NCBI RefSeq assembly: GCF_026342355.1
Contig: NZ_JAPEMV010000005.1
Coordinates: 558,001 to 622,000 of the forward strand
Length of the DNA: 64,000 nucleotides
Direction: 5' to 3'
Source of the DNA: Streptomyces sp. NBC_00249
GTDB taxonomy: Bacteria; Actinomycetota; Actinomycetes; Streptomycetales; Streptomycetaceae
Shown piece by piece: positions 24,935 through 32,676 of the stretch. Position 1 is the first letter of the stretch. Each line of letters starts with the position of its first letter. Below the pieces are notes generated by a model. The model was not told the DNA's origin. It ran no database searches and worked only from the letters and a program-made list of their open reading frames with translations. The translations under genes and the position numbers were made by a program.

Positions 24935-26260
24935 TCAGGCGGCCGGGTCCGGGGTGGTCCGGCCGTCGGCGGTCCAGTCGTCGACGGTCCGCGAGGGGTC
25001 CAGGACCACCGGGAGCTTCTCCAGGCCCCGGAAGGCCGGGAAGGGCCCCTTGAGCCAGTCCCCGTGCTGCGCCGACGGCAGCGCCAGGACCATGTCGGGG
25101 AAGCGGTCGAGGAGCGCCGTCAGGCAGATCTCCAGCTCCAGCCGGGCGAGCGGGGCGCCCAGGCAGAAGTGGGGGCCGAAGCCGAAGCCGATGTGTTCGC
25201 GCTGGAGGTGCTCGCGGGTGATGTCCAGGGTGTCCGGCTCGGGGAACTTCTCCGGGTCCCGGTTGGCGGCGGTCAGGGCGATCTGCACGATCGCACCCTT
25301 GGGGATGACCGTCCCGCCGAGCTCCACGTCCTCCTTCGCGTACCGGAAGGTGGAGGTTTCCACGGAGCCCTCGTAACGGACGAGTTCCTCGATCGCCTGC
25401 GGGAGCAGTTCGCGGTCCTCCTGGAGGGCCCTGAGCTGTTCGGGGTGGGTGAGCAGGTTGAAGACGGAGTTGCCGATCTGGAGGGTGGTCGTCTTGTGAC
25501 CGGCGAAGAGCAGCACCCACATCATCGACACGAGTTCGTGGTCGGTCAGCGGCTCTTCCTCGTGCGGCGTCTCCACCAGCATGGTCAGGAAGTCGTCCGT
25601 GGGGTTCTCACGGGTGCGCCGGATGTGCTCGGTGAAGTAGTCCCGCAGCCAGTGTTCGGCCTCGACCAGGTCGCCCTTCATGTCCCTGCTGAACCGGGAG
25701 CGGGTCACGACGGAGAACCACTTCAGGACCTGGGTGCGCTCGTCCCCGACGATGCCGAGCAGCTCGCAGATGACCATGACGGGCAGGGGCAGCGCGAACG
25801 CCGCCATCAGGTCGACGGGCTCGTCGGTGGGGCACCGGTCCAGCAGCTCGTTCGCGAGCTCCTCGATGTGCGGGCGCAGGTCCTTGACGTGGCGCGGGGT
25901 GAAGGCGGTCTTGGCGATGTGGCGCAGCCGGGTGTGCCGGGGCGGGTCGGCGAAGAGGAGGTTGTCGTCGAGCGTCTCGCACGCGTCCCCGAAGAGCGCG
26001 TGGTAGAGGTCGATGGCCTCGTGCATGTCCTTGCCGATGCGGGGATCGGCGAGGGCGGCGTGGGCCTCCTCGTACCGGGTGATGAGATACGTGTCCACTC
26101 CATGGCCCGGGGTCAGCCGCACCACGGGGGCCTGCTCGCGCAGGGTCCGGTACGTCGGATGGGGGCAGGTCCGGAATTCCGGCGGACTCGCCGTCGCCGC
26201 CGCCACCGCGGCTTCGAGCGTGGGGCCGTCGCCCACTGCCACTACCCGTTCAGTCGTCAC
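24935..26260 (-). CDS. Cytochrome P450 with unusual I-helix
   Basis: 441 aa, GTG start. The heme-binding loop FGFGPHFCLGAPLAR holds the axial Cys; the K-helix ELVR and the meander are present. The I-helix reads FAGHKTTT, where a Lys replaces the usual acidic residue before Thr (AGxET/AGxDT), which is rare and may change oxygen activation. Substrate unknown; the neighbouring steroid-type genes suggest a lipid or terpenoid. A ferredoxin gene of the kind that feeds such P450s is at 54162. It is divergent from the amidohydrolase gene. Confidence 0.88.
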   Translation of the reverse strand: MTTERVVAVGDGPTLEAAVAAATASPPEFRTCPHPTYRTLREQAPVVRLTPGHGVDTYLITRYEEAHAALADPRIGKDMHEAIDLYHALFGDACETLDDNLLFADPPRHTRLRHIAKTAFTPRHVKDLRPHIEELANELLDRCPTDEPVDLMAAFALPLPVMVICELLGIVGDERTQVLKWFSVVTRSRFSRDMKGDLVEAEHWLRDYFTEHIRRTRENPTDDFLTMLVETPHEEEPLTDHELVSMMWVLLFAGHKTTTLQIGNSVFNLLTHPEQLRALQEDRELLPQAIEELVRYEGSVETSTFRYAKEDVELGGTVIPKGAIVQIALTAANRDPEKFPEPDTLDITREHLQREHIGFGFGPHFCLGAPLARLELEICLTALLDRFPDMVLALPSAQHGDWLKGPFPAFRGLEKLPVVLDPSRTVDDWTADGRTTPDPAA

Positions 26261-26437
26261 GTGCCCATACCTCTCAGGTAACCCGGATTCGACAGACGCC
26301 TCCTTTCCCGGGAGGCGGGGCGGACGAAACGGCATTGACCCGTTCGGAGGCGAAAGCTCCCTCCGTGGAATGTCCGGGCGGGTGCGGCGCGCGGCCGGCC
26401 GGGGGTGACGGTGATTGCGTTCCACGGCCCGGTGCAC

Positions 26438-26457
26438 GGGCCCGGTGCACCGGGCCC
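26438..26457. promoter_or_regulatory. 20-bp perfect palindrome between P450 and amidohydrolase genes
   Basis: GGGCCCGGTGCACCGGGCCC is a perfect palindrome whose arm recurs partly on both sides (CCCGGTGCA units). It lies 40 bp before the amidohydrolase start and 178 bp before the P450 start. A dimeric regulator site is likely, but chance in high-GC DNA is not excluded. Confidence 0.4.
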
Positions 26458-26496
26458 GGTGGAAGTCCGGTCGGTCCGATCGAAGGGAAGGCGCGT

Positions 26497-27549
26497 ATGC
26501 CTGAGTACGGTTCCGGTGGTTTCGGCGCGGGCGCGGCGACGTCAGCGACGGCGGCGCGGGTACGGGCGGACGGCGCGGCGGCGCCGGACGACGGCAGCGG
26601 GGCGGTGATCGACGTCCACCACCACTTCTGCGCCCCGCAGTGGCGGGCGTGGGCCGAGGGGAAGGGCCTGGTGAACCCGAAGGCGCTGCCGCCGTGGGCG
26701 CGCTGGGAGGCGGGCGCGGCGCTGGACGTGATGGACCGGGCCGGGATCGCCGTCGCCGTGCTCAAGCCGATGCTGCCGGCCCGGTACGAGGGCTCCGCGC
26801 AGCTGCGGGAGGCCGTCGCGGTCACCCTGGAGGCGGCGGCCGCGGCGGTGGAGGCCCATCCGGGGCGGTTCGTCTTCCACGCCCCGCTGTTCCTCGAGGA
26901 CCAGGAGGCCTCGCTCTGGGCCCTGCGGTACGGGCTGGACGAGCTGGGGGCCGTCGGGGTGAACGTGACGGCCAACCACGGCGGCGTCTACCTCGGGGAC
27001 CCCTCCTACGACCGGATCTTCGCCGAGCTCGACGAGCGCTCGGCCGTCGTGGACACCCATCCGCACAACCTGCCCGGCGGTCCTCCGGGGGCGGCGACCG
27101 TGCCGGGCCTGCCGAACTTCCTGTGCGACTTCCTCCTCGACACCACCCGCGCCGCCGCGAACATGATCCGCAACCGGACCCTGGACCGCTTCCCGAACCT
27201 GTCGGTGATCCTGCCGCACGGCGGTGGTTTCCTCCCGCACATCGCCACCCGCATGGAGGCCTTCGGGGGCTGCTTCGACCCGCCCGTGGAGCCGGCGGTG
27301 GTCCGCGACCACCTGCACCGCTTCTACTACGACACGGCCGGCCCGCTGTCCCCGGCGGGCACCCTGCTGGCGACGGCGGGCGCCGACCGGATCCTGTTCG
27401 GCAGCGACTGGCCGGCCGCGCCCGCCGCGATGGTCGTGGACGTGGCCGTGCCCGCGCTGGCGGCCGACCCGGCCTTCACCGCCCTGCAGCGGCGGGGCGT
27501 CAACCGGGAGAACGCCCTGCGCCTGATGCCGCGGCTGGCGGCGCTGTGA
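26497..27549 (+). CDS. Amidohydrolase family protein (ACMSD-like TIM barrel)
   Basis: 350 aa. After an Ala/Gly-rich leader of about 36 residues the metal-binding VIDVHHHF motif opens the barrel. HANVT-type and VDTHPHNLPGG segments, SVILPHGGGFLPH and the late RILFGSDWP (metal Asp) follow, as in aminocarboxymuconate semialdehyde decarboxylase-like amidohydrolases. Such proteins hydrolyse or decarboxylate small aromatic or ring-opened acids. The position inside a steroid/aromatic-type catabolic block is consistent with that, but the substrate is unknown. Confidence 0.82.
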   Translation: MPEYGSGGFGAGAATSATAARVRADGAAAPDDGSGAVIDVHHHFCAPQWRAWAEGKGLVNPKALPPWARWEAGAALDVMDRAGIAVAVLKPMLPARYEGSAQLREAVAVTLEAAAAAVEAHPGRFVFHAPLFLEDQEASLWALRYGLDELGAVGVNVTANHGGVYLGDPSYDRIFAELDERSAVVDTHPHNLPGGPPGAATVPGLPNFLCDFLLDTTRAAANMIRNRTLDRFPNLSVILPHGGGFLPHIATRMEAFGGCFDPPVEPAVVRDHLHRFYYDTAGPLSPAGTLLATAGADRILFGSDWPAAPAAMVVDVAVPALAADPAFTALQRRGVNRENALRLMPRLAAL

Positions 27550-27553
27550 CGGC

Positions 27554-27592
27554 CCGCCGCCCCGCCCCGGACACCCGGGGCGGGACGGCGGT
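27554..27592. terminator. Bidirectional hairpin terminator
   Basis: CCGCCGCCCCGCCCCGG pairs with CCGGGGCGGGACGGCGG over a 4-nt loop, between the convergent amidohydrolase and thiolase genes. Confidence 0.8.
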
Positions 27593-27614
27593 CACAGCAC
27601 TGGCTCGTACGGGG

Positions 27615-28799
27615 CTACTTGCGCAGCAGGGTCACCACGGCCGCCCCGCCCAGCCCGATGTTGTGGGCCAGGCCCACCCCCGCGCCCGGGACCTGGCGCG
27701 GGCCGGCCTCGCCGCGCAGCTGCCACACCAGTTCCGCCGCCTGCGCGAGCCCGGTGGCGCCCAGCGGGTGCCCCTTGGAGATCAGGCCGCCCGACGGGTT
27801 GACCACCCAGCGGCCGCCGTAGGTGGTGGCGCCGCTCTCGACGAGCTTGCCGGAGGCTCCGTCCGCGCACATGCCGAGCGCCTCGTACGTCAGGAGTTCG
27901 TTCACCGAGAAGCAGTCGTGCAGTTCGACGACGTCGACGTCCTCGATGCCGAGCCCGGAGGCCTCGTACACCTGCCGGGCGGCGGCCGCCGTCATGGGTT
28001 TGCCGACCACGTCGATGCAGGAGCCGCCGAAGCTGTCGGCGGTGTCGGTGGTCATGGCCTGGGCGACGATCTCGACGGCCTTGTCGTGCAGCCCGTGCCG
28101 GACGACGAACCGCTCCGAGACCACGAGGGCGGCCGCGGCCCCGTCGGAGGTGGGCGAGCACTGGAGCTTGGTCAGCGGGTCGTGGATGGGCTTCGCGGCG
28201 AGGATCTCCTCGACCGTGTACACGTCCTGGAACTGGGCGTTCGGGTTGTTCGCGGAGTGCCGGTGGTTCTTGGCTCCGACGGCCGCGAGCTGGGCGGGCG
28301 TGGTCCCGTACCGCTCCATGTGTTCGCGGGCCGCGTTCCCGAAGATCTGCGCGGTGGGCGGGGACATCTCGAAGCCGTGCGCGGCGGCCATGATCCCGTA
28401 GTGGCGGGCCACGGGAGACGTTTTGAAGTCTCCGCCGTCGGCGCCGCCGCCGAGCGCCCCGCGCTTCATCTTCTCGAAGCCGAGGGCCAGGACGCAGTCG
28501 CTGATGCCGCCCTGGACGAACTGGCGGGCCATCATCAGCGCGGTCGAGCCGGTCGCGCAGTTGTTGTTCACGTTGTAGACGGGGACGCCGGTCAGGCCCA
28601 GTTCGTAGGCCGCCCGCTGGCCGGCGGTGGACGCCTGGAAGCAGTAGCCGACGGGCACCTGCTCGACGAGCCCGTAGTCGACGCCCGCGTCCGCGAGGGC
28701 GGCCGAGCCGGCCTCCTTGACCATGTCCCAGTACTGCCAGTCCCGCGACTCCGGCTTCTCGAACTTCGTCATGCCGACACCCACGATGTACGACTTCAT
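27615..28799 (-). CDS. SCP-x/Ltp-type thiolase (acetyl-CoA acetyltransferase-like)
   Basis: 394 aa. It starts SYIVGVGMTKFEKP and has the thiolase active-site Cys in NVNNNCATGSTALMMA (residue about 90). The late VELHDCFSVNELLTYEALG and NPSGGLISKGHPLGATGLAQ motifs are those of SCP-2 thiolases and actinobacterial Ltp3/Ltp4, which cleave 3-ketoacyl-CoA or act as aldolases on steroid side chains. It is 12 bp downstream of the fused acyl-CoA dehydrogenase gene, so the two form an operon behind the KstR-type box at 30968. Confidence 0.88.
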   Translation of the reverse strand: MKSYIVGVGMTKFEKPESRDWQYWDMVKEAGSAALADAGVDYGLVEQVPVGYCFQASTAGQRAAYELGLTGVPVYNVNNNCATGSTALMMARQFVQGGISDCVLALGFEKMKRGALGGGADGGDFKTSPVARHYGIMAAAHGFEMSPPTAQIFGNAAREHMERYGTTPAQLAAVGAKNHRHSANNPNAQFQDVYTVEEILAAKPIHDPLTKLQCSPTSDGAAAALVVSERFVVRHGLHDKAVEIVAQAMTTDTADSFGGSCIDVVGKPMTAAAARQVYEASGLGIEDVDVVELHDCFSVNELLTYEALGMCADGASGKLVESGATTYGGRWVVNPSGGLISKGHPLGATGLAQAAELVWQLRGEAGPRQVPGAGVGLAHNIGLGGAAVVTLLRK

Positions 28800-28811
28800 G
28801 CCCGATGACTC

Positions 28812-30956
28812 CTAGTCCCTGGGGAGGCCGAGGATCCGCTCGGCGACGACGTTGAGCTGGACCTGTGTGGTGCCCCCGGCGATGGTCAGGCAGCGGGACA
28901 TGAGCATGCCGTGCACCGCTCGCTCCCCCGCCCCCTCCCGTACCGCGCCCGCCGGGCCCAGCAGTTCGAGCGCGAGCTCGGCGGTCCGCTGCTGGTGGGG
29001 GGTCTGTACGAGCTTGCGTACGGAGGCTCCCGCGCCCGGCTCCAGGCCCGACACCTGCTGGAGGGTGGTGCGCAGGCCGATGCAGGCGAGGGCGTGCGCC
29101 TCGGCGGCGAGGGCGCCGACGCGGGCGCGGTAGGAGCCGTCGAGGTCGGTGGAGCGGGCGATGAGCGCTTCCAGGCCGGTGTCGAAGGTCATCTGGTCGG
29201 CCATGTGGACGCGCTCGTTGCCGAGGGTGTTGCGGGCGACCTTCCAGCCGCCGTCGGCCGCGCCGACGAGGGCGTCGGCGGGCAGGATCACCTCGTCGAG
29301 GAAGACCTCGTTGAAGAGGGCGTCACCGGTGATCTCCTTGAGGGGCCGGATGTCGATGCCGGGGGTGGTGCGCATGTCGACGACGAAGTAGCCGAGCCCC
29401 TTGTGCTTGGGGGCGGCCGGGTCGGTGCGGGCGAGGAGGATCCCGAAGTCGGCGCTCTGCGCGGAACTCGTCCACACCTTCTGCCCGTTCACCTTCCAGG
29501 AGCCGTCCTCCAGCCGCTCCGCCCGGGTGCGCAGGGAGGCCAGGTCGGAGCCCGCGTCCGGCTCGGAGAAGAGCTGGCACCAGGTGGTGTCGCCGCGCAG
29601 GGTGGGCAGGACGTACGCCTCGCGCTGCGCTTCGGTGCCGTAGGCGAGCAGGGAGGGCAGGATCCAGGTGGCGATGCCGAGGTCGGCGAGCCTGACCCCG
29701 GCCTCCTTCAGTTCCTGCTGGACGACGAGCTGTTCGAGGGGGCCGGCGCCGCGTCCGTAGGGAGGCGGGAGGTAGGGGGCCGCGTATCCGGTGGGCGCGA
29801 GGACCCGCCGGGCGGCGGCCGGGTCCAGGCCCGCCGCGTCGCGGGCCGCGGCGCGGGCAGCGGGGCGGTACTGCTCGGCGGCCGGGGGGAGTTCGAGGCG
29901 CAGCTCGCGGCGGGCTCCGGCGGCGGCGAGGCGGACGGCGCGGATGCGGTGGCCGTCGCCGGGGCCGAGGAGCTGGCGGGCGACGAGCGCCCGGCGCAGG
30001 TGGATGTGGGCGTCGTGCTCCCAGGTGAAGCCGATGCCGCCGAGGATCTGGACGCAGTCCTTGGCGCAGGAGTACGAGGCGTCCAGGGCGGCGCCTGCGG
30101 CGAGGGCGGCGACGAGGGAGCGCGCCTCGGGGCTCTCGCCCGCTGCGGGGTCGGCGCTGTTGGCGGCGTCCCAGGCCAGGGCCCGGGCCTGCTCCAGCCG
30201 GACCAGCATGTCGGCGCACAGGTGCTTGACGCCCTGGAACTGCCCGATGGGCCGGCCGAACTGCTCGCGGGTCTTCGCGTACTCGGCGGCGGTGTGGACC
30301 GCCCAGGCGGCGGTGCCGCAGGCGTCGGCGGCGAAGAGTACGCAGGCCAGGTCGCGGACCAGGGCCGCGTCCAGCTCCAGCAGCCGGCCGGGCGGGACGG
30401 CGACGCCGCGCGCCCGGACCTCGGCGGTGGGGCGGGTGGGGTCGGCGCTCTCGTGCGTGCGGATGTCCAGGGCGGCGGCGTCCACGGCGAACCAGCGGGT
30501 GCCGTGTCCCGTCTCGGCGGCGAGGAGCAGGAGCTCGGCCTCGCCGGCGCCGAGGACGGGGGGCGCGGCGCCGTCGAGGAGGTGCCCGCCGCCTTCGACG
30601 GCGACGGCGGTGAGGCTGCCGGGGCCCAGGGCGACCGCCCCGACCCGGCCCTCCAGGGGCTGGGCCCCGGCCCGGTCCAGGAGTACGGAGGCCAGCGCGC
30701 TCGGCAGGAAGGGCCCGGGCAGCGCCGCCCGGGCGGCCTCCTCCACGGCGACGGCCAGGTCCAGCAGGGTCCCGCCGTCCAGGTGGGGCGTCAGCAGTCC
30801 GGACGCGGTCAGGGCGTCCCAGTAGCCGGGCCGCGTCCCCGCCTGGGGCGGGCTGTCGAGCAGCTTGCGCACGGCCTCGCCCGGCACGGCCCGCGCCACC
30901 CACCCGCGCACGGCCTCGGCCAACTCCCGCTGTTCTTGCGTGATTCCGATGCCCAT
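28812..30956 (-). CDS. Fused double acyl-CoA dehydrogenase (FadE34-like)
   Basis: 714 aa, about twice the usual length. Residues 1-330 are one acyl-CoA dehydrogenase unit (TREQFGRPIGQFQGVKHLCADM, then CVQILGGIGFTWEHDAHIHLRRA). Residues 370-714 are a second (QLFSEPDAGSDLASLRTRA, WKVNGQKVWTSSAQ, MSRCLTIAGGTTQVQLNVVAERILGLPRD). In mycobacterial cholesterol catabolism such pairs form one FAD site per heterodimer, and FadE34 is the natural fusion of both halves. It should introduce the double bond in a steroid side-chain acyl-CoA. First gene of a two-gene operon with the Ltp thiolase; the operator is 12 bp upstream. Confidence 0.87.
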   Translation of the reverse strand: MGIGITQEQRELAEAVRGWVARAVPGEAVRKLLDSPPQAGTRPGYWDALTASGLLTPHLDGGTLLDLAVAVEEAARAALPGPFLPSALASVLLDRAGAQPLEGRVGAVALGPGSLTAVAVEGGGHLLDGAAPPVLGAGEAELLLLAAETGHGTRWFAVDAAALDIRTHESADPTRPTAEVRARGVAVPPGRLLELDAALVRDLACVLFAADACGTAAWAVHTAAEYAKTREQFGRPIGQFQGVKHLCADMLVRLEQARALAWDAANSADPAAGESPEARSLVAALAAGAALDASYSCAKDCVQILGGIGFTWEHDAHIHLRRALVARQLLGPGDGHRIRAVRLAAAGARRELRLELPPAAEQYRPAARAAARDAAGLDPAAARRVLAPTGYAAPYLPPPYGRGAGPLEQLVVQQELKEAGVRLADLGIATWILPSLLAYGTEAQREAYVLPTLRGDTTWCQLFSEPDAGSDLASLRTRAERLEDGSWKVNGQKVWTSSAQSADFGILLARTDPAAPKHKGLGYFVVDMRTTPGIDIRPLKEITGDALFNEVFLDEVILPADALVGAADGGWKVARNTLGNERVHMADQMTFDTGLEALIARSTDLDGSYRARVGALAAEAHALACIGLRTTLQQVSGLEPGAGASVRKLVQTPHQQRTAELALELLGPAGAVREGAGERAVHGMLMSRCLTIAGGTTQVQLNVVAERILGLPRD

Positions 30957-30967
30957 GCGCGGCAGAC

Positions 30968-30981
30968 TAGAACACGTTCCA
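30968..30981. promoter_or_regulatory. KstR-type operator upstream of the fused acyl-CoA dehydrogenase
   Basis: TAGAACACGTTCCA matches TNNAACNNGTTNNA exactly. It is 12 bp from the acyl-CoA dehydrogenase start on the other strand, a position that should block transcription of the fadE-thiolase operon. Confidence 0.72.
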
Positions 30982-31000
30982 ATCTGACGGAAGGTCAGAT
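30982..31000. promoter_or_regulatory. CTGAC-N5-GTCAG palindrome, copy 2
   Basis: ATCTGAC-GGAAG-GTCAGAT is a perfect 7-bp-arm inverted repeat that abuts the KstR-type box at 30968-30981. It matches copies at 24408 and 44977. Confidence 0.5.
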
Positions 31001-31037
31001 GAAGGTGTTCTTCGCCGCCGCAGCCCGGCCGGGGGCG

Positions 31038-32666
31038 TCAGTTGGACGGCACGGCCTTGAGGGCGGCGCGGGCGATCTTCTCGGCCTCGGGCCGGCAGTC
31101 GATCGGGTCGGTGCCCTTCCCGTGATCGGTCGACACGTAGAGCCTGAGGTTCTGGTCATGGACGACCAGTTCGCAGCCGCCCTTCCACATCGCCCGCTCA
31201 CCGAACCCCACGTCCGCGGACTCGACCACCCCCTGCTTGCTGTCCAGGTCGAGCCGCTTGCGCTGCTCCTGCGTCCCGTCCTGCCCCTTGCCGCTGAGCT
31301 GCACGTCCCACTCCACGACCGCGCGGGACGCTCCCGCGGTGAACCAGTAGCAGCGCACGACGGGGCGGAGGGGATCCGCGCCCGGCCCGGAGTCCAGCTT
31401 CTGCGCCCGGTCCGCCACCGGCAGGGGCAGCTTGGGGGCCGCCTTGCCGCAACTGTCCGGCCTCTTGTATCCGGACTGGTCCCACTGCTCGCCGGACTGC
31501 AGCGAGTACACCACGAAGCCGAGGCCGGTCACCACCAGCGCACCGGCCACCACCAGAAGTGCGAGCAGGGACGCAGGCCGCGGGCTCCGTCCGGGGGCCA
31601 GGGAGCCGACGGTGACGGGCGCTTCCTCCGGCAGCGGTACGAGGGAGGGGGCGGCACGCACGGGCTCCGGGGCCGGGGTCGGCTCCGGAACCCGCTCGGC
31701 CACGACCGTCTCCGGTTCCGGGGCGGGCTCCGGGGCCTCCGGCTGCGGCCGGACCGCCGTCCGGGCCGGGGGGCCGCCCAGCAGGCGGTCGATGGCCGCG
31801 CCCTGCTCCGCGATCATCCGGTGCACCGCCGGAGGCCACGGCTGCCGGCCCGCCGGGACGACCGGCCCGAGGAGGGCGAACAGCTCGGCCGGGGCCGGCC
31901 TGGCCGCCGGGTCCTTGGCCAGGCAGCGCTCCACGACCTGGCGCAGCCCGGCCGGGACCACGTCCAGTTCGGGTTTCGCGTGCACCACGTCGTAGAGGGT
32001 CTGGAGCGTCGACGTCCCCGCGAACGGGTTGCGCCCGGTGGCGGCCAGGAACAGCACCGACCCGAGCGAGAACACGTCGCTGGCGGCGGTGAGTTCCCGG
32101 CCCTCCGCCTGCTCGGGCGACATGAACGCGGGCGAGCCGATCACCAGCCCGGTGTGCGTCAGCCGGGTGTCGATGCCGCTCTCGGCGGCCCGCGCGATGC
32201 CCAGGTCGATGACCCGTACGCCGTCCTCGGCGAGGAGGACGTTCTCGGGCTTGAGGTCCCGGTGGACGAGCCCCGCCCGGTGGATCTCGGCGAGAGCGGA
32301 CGCCAGACCGGCCGCGAGGCGGCGTACGGTCTCCTCGGGCAGCGCCCCGGCCGCCTCCACGGCCGCCCCCAGCGAGGGCCCCGGCACGAACACCGAGGCC
32401 AGCCACGGGGTTTCCGCGTCCGCGTCGGCCTCCATCACCGCCGCCGTGTACGCCCCGGACACCTTCCGGGAGGCGGCGACCTCCCGCCGGAACCGGGCCC
32501 GGAACCCCTCGTCGTCGGCGAACCGCGCGAGGACCTGTTTGACGGCGACCAGCCGCCCGTCGGGCGCGGTGCCCAGCAGCACCCGGCCCATGCCGCCCTC
32601 GCCGAGCACGCCCAGTACCCGGAACGGCCCCACCTGGGACGGCCCCGACGGCCCTATCAGCTCCAT
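31038..32666 (-). CDS. Membrane Ser/Thr protein kinase with extracytoplasmic domain (kinase 1)
   Basis: 542 aa. The kinase domain (residues about 13-270) has the P-loop LGEGGMGRV, VAVKQV lysine, catalytic HRDLKPENV and GSPAFMSPEQ; the DFG motif reads DLG (VIDLGIAR). A Pro/Glu-rich juxtamembrane linker leads to one membrane helix (LLALLVVAGALVVTGLGFVVYSL, near 370). About 150 extracellular residues with four cysteines then form a sensor domain shared with the two upstream kinases. Last gene of the three-kinase operon, 10 bp after kinase 2. Confidence 0.88.
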   Translation of the reverse strand: MELIGPSGPSQVGPFRVLGVLGEGGMGRVLLGTAPDGRLVAVKQVLARFADDEGFRARFRREVAASRKVSGAYTAAVMEADADAETPWLASVFVPGPSLGAAVEAAGALPEETVRRLAAGLASALAEIHRAGLVHRDLKPENVLLAEDGVRVIDLGIARAAESGIDTRLTHTGLVIGSPAFMSPEQAEGRELTAASDVFSLGSVLFLAATGRNPFAGTSTLQTLYDVVHAKPELDVVPAGLRQVVERCLAKDPAARPAPAELFALLGPVVPAGRQPWPPAVHRMIAEQGAAIDRLLGGPPARTAVRPQPEAPEPAPEPETVVAERVPEPTPAPEPVRAAPSLVPLPEEAPVTVGSLAPGRSPRPASLLALLVVAGALVVTGLGFVVYSLQSGEQWDQSGYKRPDSCGKAAPKLPLPVADRAQKLDSGPGADPLRPVVRCYWFTAGASRAVVEWDVQLSGKGQDGTQEQRKRLDLDSKQGVVESADVGFGERAMWKGGCELVVHDQNLRLYVSTDHGKGTDPIDCRPEAEKIARAALKAVPSN

Positions 32667-32676
32667 GCCTGCCCTC

